From: JACKCP01 sp050253255
Lineage (GTDB): Bacteria > Desulfobacterota > Desulfobacteria > Desulfobacterales > JACKCP01
NCBI GenBank assembly: GCA_050253255.1
Contig: JBFWJK010000093.1
Coordinates: 1-12,988 of the forward strand
DNA: 12,988 bases
Direction of reading: 5' to 3'
The stretch's first letter is position 1, and each line of letters starts with the position of its first letter. Below, piece by piece: positions 8,238 through 12,988 of the stretch. The position numbers were made by a program, and so were the translations under genes. The notes below the pieces were generated by a model, which had not been told where the DNA came from, ran no database searches, and saw only the letters and a program-made list of their open reading frames with translations.

Positions 8238-9248
8238 CTAGAACTGCTCCAGAAAACGGTAGTCATTTTCATAAAATTTTCTTAAATCATCTATTCCGTA
8301 TTTCAGCATGGCAAGTCTTTCGACTCCCATTCCGAAGGCAAAACCGGAATATACACTAGTGTCGTAACCCACATTTTCAAAAACCGCAGGATGAACCATT
8401 CCTGATCCCAGAACCTCAAGCCAGCCTGTGTTTGAACAGATTCTGCATCCTGTTCCCCTGCACATAACGCATTTGATGTCAACTTCTGCGCTTGGTTCGG
8501 TGAAAGGGAAAAAACTCGGTCTGAAACGAAGAGATGTTTCCTTGTCAAAAAGATTGTGGATAAAGGATTCGAGAATACCTTTAAGATCTCCAAAACTTAT
8601 GTTTTTATCCACGAGGAGCCCTTCTATCTGATGGAACATCGGGGTATGAGTCAGATCGGAATCGCATCTGTATACCTTGCCCGGTGCTATTATGCTTATG
8701 GGCGGTTCGTTTTTCTCCATATATCTTATCTGTATCGGAGATGTGTGTGTTCTGAGAACCACACTGTCAGAAACATAAAATGTATCCTGCATGTCCCTTG
8801 CCGGATGGTGTTTAGGTATATTGAGGGCTTCAAAATTATACCAGTCTGCTTCAATTTCCGGTCCTTCGGCAATCTGAAAGCCGAGCTTGAAAAAAATGGA
8901 ACAGATTTCCTTTTGAATTTTTGTAATGGGATGCAGGGTGCCGGTTTTTGGTTTTCTTCCAGGGAGTGTTACATCTATATCGGCCGGTTTTGCCGCGAGG
9001 GCTTCCTCAATTGCTTCCAGCTTGTCGTTTATTTCTTTTTCAAGTCTGTTTTTTAAAAGGTTTGCCTTTTTTCCGGCTGTCGGTTTTTCCTCTGGAGGAA
9101 GGGAAGGAATGTTTCTTAAAAAAAGTGTAATTTTGCCTTTCCGGCCTAAATATTCAGTTTTTAAATCCTGGAGCTTTTCTTCTGAGTCAGCTCCTTTAAG
9201 GGCTTTTAATGCCTTTTCTTCAATTCCGTCAATACTTTCAGGTGCCAA
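8238..9248 (-). CDS. pheS: Phenylalanine--tRNA ligase alpha subunit (UUG start)
   Basis: This is the catalytic alpha subunit of phenylalanyl-tRNA synthetase, 336 residues. After an N-terminal coiled-coil tRNA-contacting arm (about 1-85) come the class II motifs. Motif 1 is HPITKIQKEI with GPEIEADWYNFEALNIP and HPARDMQDTFYV. Motif 2 covers YRCDSDLTHTPMFHQIEG and FRPSFFPFTEPSAEVD. Motif 3 is GFAFGMGVERLAMLKYGI. Four cysteines (260, 263, 268, 271; C-x2-C-x4-C-x2-C) lie just before TGWLEVLGSGMVHP and may bind zinc, a variant seen in some lineages. The start is TTG at 9248: GAGG lies 8 bases upstream, no ATG or GTG is available nearby, and the N-terminus aligns with the usual family start. A terminator ends 20 bases before it, so expression depends on read-through from rplT or on a promoter inside rplT. 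Confidence 0.97.
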   Translation of the reverse strand: MAPESIDGIEEKALKALKGADSEEKLQDLKTEYLGRKGKITLFLRNIPSLPPEEKPTAGKKANLLKNRLEKEINDKLEAIEEALAAKPADIDVTLPGRKPKTGTLHPITKIQKEICSIFFKLGFQIAEGPEIEADWYNFEALNIPKHHPARDMQDTFYVSDSVVLRTHTSPIQIRYMEKNEPPISIIAPGKVYRCDSDLTHTPMFHQIEGLLVDKNISFGDLKGILESFIHNLFDKETSLRFRPSFFPFTEPSAEVDIKCVMCRGTGCRICSNTGWLEVLGSGMVHPAVFENVGYDTSVYSGFAFGMGVERLAMLKYGIDDLRKFYENDYRFLEQF

Positions 9249-9256
9249 TTTTATCG

Positions 9257-9260
9257 CCTC
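9257..9260 (-). promoter_or_regulatory. Shine-Dalgarno site supporting the pheS TTG start
   Basis: GAGG lies 8 bases upstream of the TTG at 9248. No ATG or GTG occurs at the proper distance, so this site decides for the unusual start codon. Confidence 0.6.
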
Positions 9261-9267
9261 GATTGTT

Positions 9268-9294
9268 AAAAAAATCCCGGCTTGATGCCGGGAT
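9268..9294 (-). terminator. Intrinsic terminator between rplT and pheS
   Basis: ATCCCGGC/GCCGGGAT (9274-9281 and 9287-9294) forms a GC-rich 8-bp stem with a 5-base loop, followed on the minus strand by seven T residues. It begins 8 bases after the rplT stop and ends about 20 bases before the pheS start. There is no space for a promoter between it and pheS. It may act as an attenuator or partial terminator that sets the ratio of infC-rpmI-rplT to pheST mRNA. Confidence 0.88.
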
Positions 9295-9301
9295 AATCAT
9301 G

Positions 9302-9652
9302 CTATAGACTTGCCGATGCCTTCTCAACAACAGCTGTGAAAGCTTTTGGATCTGAAATAGCAAGGTCAGCCAGCATTTTTCTGTCCAGTTCTATATCAGA
9401 TTTTTTAAGTCCGTGAATAAGTTTGCTGTAATTAAGACCATTTAGTCTTGCAGCAGCATTTATTCTTATGTTCCACAGACGTCGGAAATTTCTTTTATTC
9501 TGGCGCCTGTCTCTGTATGCATAGGTCAAAGCCTTGTCTACAGCGTTTTTGGCAGTACGAAATAATTTGCTCCTGCCGCCTCTGAAGCCTTTTGCAAGTT
9601 TAAGAACTTTCTGTCTTCTTCTTCTTGCTTTAAAACCTCTTTTAATCCTCAT
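9302..9652 (-). CDS. rplT: 50S ribosomal protein L20
   Basis: L20 is an early 50S assembly protein that binds 23S rRNA and, in several bacteria, represses its own operon by binding an mRNA mimic of that rRNA site. The 116-residue product is full length. Its long basic N-terminal extension (RIKRGFKARRRRQKVLKLAKGFRG) and RDRRQNKRNFRRLWNIRINAA are diagnostic, followed by the globular C-terminal domain (GLNYSKLIHGLKKSDIELDRK). The ATG at 9652 has AAAGGAG with a suitable spacer. It follows rpmI by 28 bases, so both come from one transcript. The structured RNA upstream of rpmI is a candidate L20 target. Confidence 0.98.
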   Translation of the reverse strand: MRIKRGFKARRRRQKVLKLAKGFRGGRSKLFRTAKNAVDKALTYAYRDRRQNKRNFRRLWNIRINAAARLNGLNYSKLIHGLKKSDIELDRKMLADLAISDPKAFTAVVEKASASL

Positions 9653-9680
9653 CTTAAAATCTCCTTTAACTCAGCTGACA

Positions 9681-9878
9681 TTATCTGTAAGGAAGAAGTT
9701 GTCTTAACTGTTTTTCGTTTGTTTTGTCTGCAATTTTACCCGCACGAAGTTTTCTTTTACGCTTTGCCGACTTCTTTGTAAGAATATGGCTTGAGTTAGC
9801 TTTACGTAACTTGAATTTACCGCTGCCTGTAACAGTAAATCTTTTTGCTGCGCCGCGGTTTGTTTTCATTTTAGGCAT
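9681..9878 (-). CDS. rpmI: 50S ribosomal protein L35
   Basis: L35 is a small, highly basic 50S protein. The 65-residue product has the family pattern: MPKMKTNRGAAKRF at the N-terminus, then VTGSGKFKLRKANSSHILTK and KSAKRKRKLR, ending in LRQLLPYR. Length is standard. The ATG at 9878 has AAGGAGA upstream. It lies between infC (202-base gap) and rplT (28-base gap). The unusually long gap on the infC side carries a stable bulged hairpin with a T-tract, so rpmI-rplT may be regulated separately from infC. Confidence 0.97.
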   Translation of the reverse strand: MPKMKTNRGAAKRFTVTGSGKFKLRKANSSHILTKKSAKRKRKLRAGKIADKTNEKQLRQLLPYR

Positions 9879-9921
9879 TTGAATCTCTCCTTGCGCTGAA
9901 CCTGCTAAAAATCATAAATTT

Positions 9922-9988
9922 AAAAAAGGTGACATTTAAAATCCGCTAAATTTAAAATAAAAAATTACAGCGGACTTTTCTGTGTCAC
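9922..9988 (-). promoter_or_regulatory. Structured leader hairpin with T-tract upstream of rpmI (candidate L20-responsive attenuator)
   Basis: On the minus strand, GTGACA (9988-9983) pairs with TGTCAC (9934-9929). A symmetric 3x3 internal loop follows, then AAAA with TTTT and TCCGCT with AGCGGA (arms 9969-9979 and 9938-9947) with one bulged base. This gives about 16 pairs in total, closed by a 21-base loop. C and six T residues follow (9927-9922), the form of an intrinsic terminator, about 43 bases before the rpmI ATG. L20 is known to regulate rpmI-rplT through mRNA structures in other bacteria. A role for L20 here is inference; the pairing itself is direct. Confidence 0.5.
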
Positions 9989-10028
9989 ATATAATTTAAT
10001 AAATATCAAAACAAAAAATAATACGGCA

Positions 10029-10050
10029 GAAATTGAGAAAAGACAATTTC
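10029..10050 (-). terminator. Stem-loop after infC, weak terminator or leader element
   Basis: GAAATTG and CAATTTC (10029-10035 and 10044-10050) form a perfect 7-bp stem with an 8-base loop, 30 bases past the infC stop. On the minus strand a T-rich tract follows, but only after about 8 bases, so termination would be inefficient. It could be part of a larger regulatory RNA with the next hairpin. Confidence 0.35.
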
Positions 10051-10080
10051 CAGCTCGTTGTTATTGTAAATATAAAATAA

Positions 10081-10605
10081 CTATTCTTTTTTCGGGGCCA
10101 AAACCATTATCATGGTTCTGCCTTCAAATTTCGGTCTTGTTTCAATGGATGCAATGTCTTCTGTTTCAGTAGCTATCCTTGCAAGAATATCTTTTCCCAT
10201 TTCAGGTAATGTTATTTCACGCCCCCTGAATCTCACAGTTACTTTGACCTTGTTGTTTTTGGTCAAAAAACCTCTTACCTGCCTCAGCTTGGTATGTAGG
10301 TCGTGATCTTCAGTCTTGGGTCTTACTTTAATTTCTTTTACCTGAACAACAGCCTGCTTTTTTTTAGCTTCCTGTTTTTTCTTGGTCTGCTGATACTTGA
10401 ATCTTCCGTAGTCCATAATTCGGCAGACCGGAGGACTGGCTCCAGGTGAAACCTCAACAAGATCAAGCCCTGCTTCCTCAGCAGCGTTAATTGCATCTTT
10501 AATGCTTAGCACCCCCAGCTGATTTCCGTCTGAGTCTATAACCCTGACTTCCTTTTCTTTAATCTGCTGATTGACCCTTGTTTGTTCAGTTTTTTTAACA
10601 GCTAT
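10081..10605 (-). CDS. infC: Translation initiation factor IF-3 (AUA start)
   Basis: IF3 keeps 30S subunits free and checks initiator tRNA and start codon. Reading from ATA at 10605 gives 174 residues, the normal family length. The N-domain (about 9-75) has TRVNQQIKEKEVRVIDSDG, GLDLVEVSP and PPVCRIMDYGRFKYQQ. A lysine-rich linker follows (KKKQEAKKKQ), then the C-domain (about 90-174) with VKVTVRFRGREI and GRTMIMVLAPKK. The shorter reading from an internal GTG (10512) would lose 31 conserved N-terminal residues. No ATG, GTG or TTG lies between the upstream in-frame stop and those residues. ATA sits 7 bases after AAGGAG, so it is the best start. Rare starts (AUU in E. coli) are typical of infC and let IF3 repress itself by rejecting its own start codon. 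thrS, often upstream, is absent. Confidence 0.93.
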   Translation of the reverse strand: MAVKKTEQTRVNQQIKEKEVRVIDSDGNQLGVLSIKDAINAAEEAGLDLVEVSPGASPPVCRIMDYGRFKYQQTKKKQEAKKKQAVVQVKEIKVRPKTEDHDLHTKLRQVRGFLTKNNKVKVTVRFRGREITLPEMGKDILARIATETEDIASIETRPKFEGRTMIMVLAPKKE

Positions 10606-10702
10606 CTCTTTTCTCCTTATTTTATATTATCTGATAAATACCAAATAGAGGGTATTTTTAGCTTATAATTTAGCTAATTTCAAGTGTTTTTTCATAATGA
10701 AT
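10606..10702 (-). promoter_or_regulatory. infC leader region with two small stem-loops and a weak promoter candidate
   Basis: Two inverted repeats lie side by side: TTAGCT/AGCTAA (10658-10663, 10672-10677) and AAATACC/GGTATTT (10636-10642, 10651-10657). On the minus strand TTGAAA (10683-10678) precedes TAAAAA (10660-10655) by 17 bases, a modest promoter match. The first repeat may instead be a weak terminator for the deaminase gene, since AAAA rather than T residues follow it on the minus strand. Assignment is uncertain. Confidence 0.3.
10613..10618 (-). promoter_or_regulatory. Shine-Dalgarno site that supports the ATA start of infC
   Basis: AAGGAG lies 7 bases before the ATA at 10605. There is no standard start codon in the same window, and the frame opened here restores the full conserved IF3 N-terminus. 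Confidence 0.8.
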
Positions 10703-11200
10703 TCATAAAGAAAGAGTATACCTTGAAAGCGGGCTGTCTTTCCAGTAAATATTTTCAGGAGATGAAAAGAATTTTTTGAAAAGAAAGAGGCTCTCCTCCC
10801 TTAAAACCCCCGGGGTAATCAATGGAAGTCTCTTCTGGTAGAATTCAGGAAGCATTGTCATGTTGATTGAGCATGCACCCCCCATGACATCTTCGTAGGC
10901 ATATACAATTTTTTTGAATCCGGAAAGGGTTATTGCTGAGAAACACATGAGACAGGGTTCCATTGTGGAATAAACAGTCATTTTGCTTTTGTCCGCATCC
11001 GGGAAGTTTTTTTCAAGATTCCTTATTGCATTTATTTCAGCATGGTCAATTTCCGAAGGGGTTTGACTGCTGCTTTTTTTTCTGTTTCCCCTTGCAATGA
11101 TTTCATTGCCGGAAACAATAACGCAGCCGACAGGGAATTCGTTCTGCTCCAGTGCCCGGGAAGCTTCTTCAAGGGCTTTTTTCATAAAAAAATTGTCCAT
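10703..11200 (-). CDS. TadA-fold nucleoside/nucleic-acid deaminase
   Basis: This is a zinc-dependent deaminase of the cytidine/deoxycytidylate (CDA/TadA) superfamily, 165 residues. FPVGCVIV (22-29) is the typical early strand. DHAEINAIR gives His53 as zinc ligand and Glu55 as proton shuttle. EPCLMC supplies Cys83 and Cys86 to complete the site. The tail (MLPEFYQKRLPLITPGVLREES) resembles small-molecule nucleoside deaminases and TadA alike. The HAE context lacks the DPTAHAEI form usual for tRNA-adenosine deaminase TadA, so I do not name it tadA. A longer reading would add 23 residues inside the preceding gene, but the ATG at 11200 has GAGGA 5 bases upstream and lies one base after the preceding stop, so it is preferred and implies coupled translation. 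The substrate (tRNA adenosine, guanine, or a cytosine nucleoside) is unknown. Confidence 0.8.
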   Translation of the reverse strand: MDNFFMKKALEEASRALEQNEFPVGCVIVSGNEIIARGNRKKSSSQTPSEIDHAEINAIRNLEKNFPDADKSKMTVYSTMEPCLMCFSAITLSGFKKIVYAYEDVMGGACSINMTMLPEFYQKRLPLITPGVLREESLFLFKKFFSSPENIYWKDSPLSRYTLSL

Positions 11201-11201
11201 T

Positions 11202-11756
11202 CTATTCCTCAAATCCGTTTGTGCATATGGAGTCATCACAGGGACATCTTCCGTCAACTTCAAAGGCAAAAAGAATTTTTTCAGCCTTCTGTCTTATATC
11301 CTCGCTGATTTTTCTTTTAAGCTGAAATTCTGAGAGCTTATTTGGGGAGGGGATACCGTCAAGTCCTTTGGAAATTGTTTTTCCGGAGAATGTGTCGATT
11401 GTTTCAGCATCTTCACCGTTTGTAACGACACAGACCGGGATTTCGTATTCTCCTGCAAGTCTTGCACATGCTATGGCACTCATATGTCTTGAAACAATTG
11501 AGCCTGGCCCGTATTTGACTGCCATCATGGGTACATCATTTATATATATAGTGTAATCGACGGGTATTTTAAATTTGATCCCGTTTTTTTCAAGAAAAAT
11601 AAAGTTGTTTTTCAAAATGTCTTTTTTTGTGTACCCTTTTTCAAAAACCAGAAATTTTGCAATTTTTTGTCTGTATCTTTCATCATGATTATCTTCTATT
11701 GTTTCTCCTGTTATGAAATCTTCCAGTTTTCCGAGAATAAGGTGGTGAGAGTTCAT
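11202..11756 (-). CDS. Small stand-alone protein resembling the HsdR N-terminal domain (type I restriction R-subunit-like)
   Basis: The 184-residue product resembles the HSDR_N_2-type domain, a PD-(D/E)xK nuclease-fold module otherwise found at the N-terminus of type I restriction R subunits. The visible pattern is DERYRQKIAKFLVFEKGY, then KIPVDYTIYIN carrying the likely catalytic Asp67, then PMMAVKYGPGS where ExK is expected. The Glu position reads Ala79 with Lys81 kept, so nuclease activity is doubtful. VCVVTNGEDAETIDTFSGK follows, then a C-terminal charged helix. The tail CPCDDSIC holds three cysteines (171, 173, 178) of unknown role. No helicase part, hsdM or hsdS is near, so a working restriction system is not indicated. 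It is the first gene before the deaminase, with one base between. Function is unknown. Confidence 0.6.
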   Translation of the reverse strand: MNSHHLILGKLEDFITGETIEDNHDERYRQKIAKFLVFEKGYTKKDILKNNFIFLEKNGIKFKIPVDYTIYINDVPMMAVKYGPGSIVSRHMSAIACARLAGEYEIPVCVVTNGEDAETIDTFSGKTISKGLDGIPSPNKLSEFQLKRKISEDIRQKAEKILFAFEVDGRCPCDDSICTNGFEE

Positions 11757-11850
11757 TTTTTATTTTGCCTTTACATTATTTTTTCCATGTGAAAAGATAA
11801 TTTTTTTGATCTGGCGCTGTATATCAGGGTCTGGGAGTTTTTCTCCTTTC

Positions 11851-11859
11851 TGATATAAT
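11851..11859 (+). promoter_or_regulatory. Extended -10 promoter for the dgt-like gene
   Basis: TGATATAAT is a perfect extended -10 element. CTGGGA (11831-11836) at a 17-base spacing is a weak -35. A start near 11866 gives a leader of about 40 bases to the ATG at 11906. It overlaps the candidate -10 of the minus-strand promoter. Confidence 0.5.
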
Positions 11860-11883
11860 TGTTTTTTAAGTATAACGTGTCAA
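11855..11883 (-). promoter_or_regulatory. Candidate promoter for the HsdR-N/deaminase pair
   Basis: On the minus strand a perfect TTGACA (11883-11878) is followed after 17 bases by AATTAT (11860-11855), four of six matches. The leader to the ATG at 11756 would be about 90 bases. It uses the same AT-rich core as the plus-strand -10, so the two promoters would compete. Confidence 0.45.
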
Positions 11884-11905
11884 TAAAATTTTATGGTAAT
11901 TTAAG

Positions 11906-12961
11906 ATGACTCCCAGGGAAGTTAGTGAACAAAAGGAAGATAGGATTCTTGCTGATTATGCGTGCAGGAACTGTCAGTCACGCGGCAGGGTGGCTGATGA
12001 GGAGCCCTGTCCCATAAGAACTCAGTTTCAGCAGGACAGAGACAGGATAGTTTTTTCAAATTCGTTCAGGCGGCTTAAGCATAAGACCCAGGTGTTTCTG
12101 TCTCCGCTGGGGGATCATTACAGAACAAGGCTTACCCATACCCTTGAAGTCTCGGAAGTTGCGAGAACCATTGCAAGAGCTCTGAATCTTAATGAAGATC
12201 TTACCGAAGCCATTGCCCTTGGCCATGATCTTGGGCATACTCCTTTCGGACACGGAGGAGAAACTGTTCTTAAAGAGATTTATTCAAAATATTTTTCCCA
12301 TTCTGCTCAGAGTCTGAGGGTTGTTGACAGGCTTGAAAGGGGAGGGAGGGGGCTTAATCTTTCCTATGAGGTAAGAGATGGTATTCTGAAACATTCAAAG
12401 GGGTTCGGGGATATCATTCCAAGAGACCCCGGCGAGGCCGCCAGGACAGTGGAAGGCCGGCTTGTAAGGATTGCCGATATTATTGCCTATCTTAATCATG
12501 ATCTTGATGATGCTATCAGAAGCGGAGTTATTACCAGAAAAGATGTTCCTGATGAGTTTGTAAAAGTGCTTGGACGGGATCATTCAGAAAGAGCCAGGAC
12601 GATGATCAGGGATGTTATTTATTCAAGTTATGATTCCGGAGGCGGATTTCGTCTTGAGATAGGCGAGGAGGTATACAATACAATGGTTGATCTGAGGGCT
12701 TTTCTTTATGAAAATGTCTACAGGTCTCCGCAGGTGCATAAAGAGTTTGTGAAGGCTAAAAAGATTTTATCCGAACTTTACGAATATTTTAACAGGCATG
12801 AGGATAAGCTTCAGCTGGAGCTTTCAAGGCTTGAGCTTCCTCCTTATAATGCAGGGGAGGAAAAAATTGAAAGGGCTGTATGTGATCTCATAGCTTCAAT
12901 GACTGACAGGTATGCAATAAACCTTTATAACAGGATTTTTATGCCTTCACCTCTTGTATAA
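11906..12961 (+). CDS. dgt: HD-domain deoxynucleoside triphosphate triphosphohydrolase (dGTPase-like)
   Basis: This enzyme hydrolyses dNTPs to deoxynucleoside and triphosphate and so helps set dNTP pools. The 351-residue product is the compact dGTPase-like form, shorter than E. coli Dgt. SRGR (25-28) and DRDRIVFSNSFRRLKHKTQVF are family signatures. The metal site is His78 (LTHTLEV), His107-Asp108 (GHDLGHTPFGHGGE) and Asp191 (RIADIIAYLNHDLDDA). Cysteines at 20, 23 and 35 near the N-terminus have no known role. The start at 11906 lacks a clear Shine-Dalgarno site but matches the family N-terminus. It is the only plus-strand gene, divergent from the HsdR-N/deaminase pair. A strong AAGGAGA follows directly at its stop, which may be the ribosome site of a downstream gene just outside the window. 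Substrate preference among dNTPs cannot be read from sequence. Confidence 0.92.
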   Translation: MTPREVSEQKEDRILADYACRNCQSRGRVADEEPCPIRTQFQQDRDRIVFSNSFRRLKHKTQVFLSPLGDHYRTRLTHTLEVSEVARTIARALNLNEDLTEAIALGHDLGHTPFGHGGETVLKEIYSKYFSHSAQSLRVVDRLERGGRGLNLSYEVRDGILKHSKGFGDIIPRDPGEAARTVEGRLVRIADIIAYLNHDLDDAIRSGVITRKDVPDEFVKVLGRDHSERARTMIRDVIYSSYDSGGGFRLEIGEEVYNTMVDLRAFLYENVYRSPQVHKEFVKAKKILSELYEYFNRHEDKLQLELSRLELPPYNAGEEKIERAVCDLIASMTDRYAINLYNRIFMPSPLV

Positions 12962-12988
12962 GGAGATAAAAAGGATTTTTTAAGTATT
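12962..12988 (+). other. Short tail after the dgt-like gene
   Basis: The bases just after the stop contain GGAGATAAAAAGGA, which together with the last bases of the stop codon forms AAGGAG. It would suit a gene starting beyond the window edge, but no start codon is visible. Confidence 0.3.

Larger units (their letters stand above)
9879..10080 (-). other. Long AT-rich gap between infC and rpmI
   Basis: This 202-base stretch is the longest non-coding stretch in the window. It holds the bulged hairpin at 9929-9988 and a second, smaller stem-loop at 10029-10050 just after infC. The last 20 bases contain the rpmI ribosome site. I see no convincing -35/-10 pair on the minus strand and no open frame with a ribosome site. 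Confidence 0.6.

Noticed and set aside
8556..9056. 166-codon plus-strand frame opposite pheS
   Set aside because: Antisense to the conserved catalytic part of pheS; no ribosome site or known motif.
11202..11269. N-terminal extension of the deaminase into the preceding gene
   Set aside because: The extra 23 codons overlap the HsdR-N-like gene and do not resemble the deaminase family. The ATG at 11200 has a good ribosome site.
11202..11756. Remnant of a type I restriction-modification locus
   Set aside because: The gene is intact with its own start and stop, is coupled to the next gene, and no hsdM, hsdS or helicase fragments are found in the window.
11832..11847. Small hairpin (GGAG/CTCC) in the divergent promoter region
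   Set aside because: Only four to five base pairs and no T-tract; it lies in the promoter spacer and is likely chance.
12056..12583. Two minus-strand frames opposite the dgt-like gene
   Set aside because: Both overlap the conserved HD-domain coding region and have no family features.

Overview
This window looks like a housekeeping chromosome segment from a Gram-negative, fairly AT-rich bacterium, most likely a deltaproteobacterium (Desulfobacterota, Desulfobacterales-like). That placement is inference from gene order, the long lysine/glutamate-rich IF2, the compact dGTPase-like protein and the small HsdR-N/deaminase pair. No phylogenetic test was possible. Almost all genes lie on the minus strand and most have strong Shine-Dalgarno sites of the AAGGAG type. 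No rRNA, tRNA, insertion sequence, prophage, CRISPR array or long repeat was seen.

Layout, read in the direction of minus-strand transcription from right to left. (1) 11757-11905 is a divergent promoter region. To its right, on the plus strand, lies an HD-domain dNTP triphosphohydrolase (dgt-like, 11906-12961). To its left is a minus-strand pair: a small stand-alone HsdR-N-like protein (11202-11756) and a TadA-fold nucleoside deaminase (10703-11200), one base apart. (2) infC-rpmI-rplT-pheS-pheT (10605 down to 5806) encodes translation factor IF3, ribosomal proteins L35 and L20, and both subunits of phenylalanyl-tRNA synthetase. infC appears to start at a rare AUA codon and pheS at UUG. (3) rimP-nusA-infB-rbfA-nrnA (5671 down to the left edge) is the classical ribosome-maturation, transcription-elongation and initiation-factor cluster. 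nrnA is cut by the window edge.

The genes work together in protein synthesis. IF2 and IF3 act in initiation, L35 and L20 in the 50S subunit, PheST in tRNA charging, and RimP and RbfA in 30S maturation. NusA couples transcription to termination and antitermination, and NrnA degrades short RNA fragments.

No obviously new multi-gene system is present. The most interesting signals are regulatory. Hairpins followed by T-tracts sit directly in front of rpmI, pheS and rimP, so read-through or attenuation probably sets expression of each following gene. A near-consensus promoter lies immediately upstream of the rimP-leader terminator, giving a promoter-terminator-gene arrangement in front of rimP-nusA. 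The infC-rpmI gap holds a long bulged hairpin that may be an L20-responsive leader. The best accessory candidate is the orphan HsdR-N protein, which appears to lack the Glu of its ExK nuclease motif and is coupled to a deaminase.
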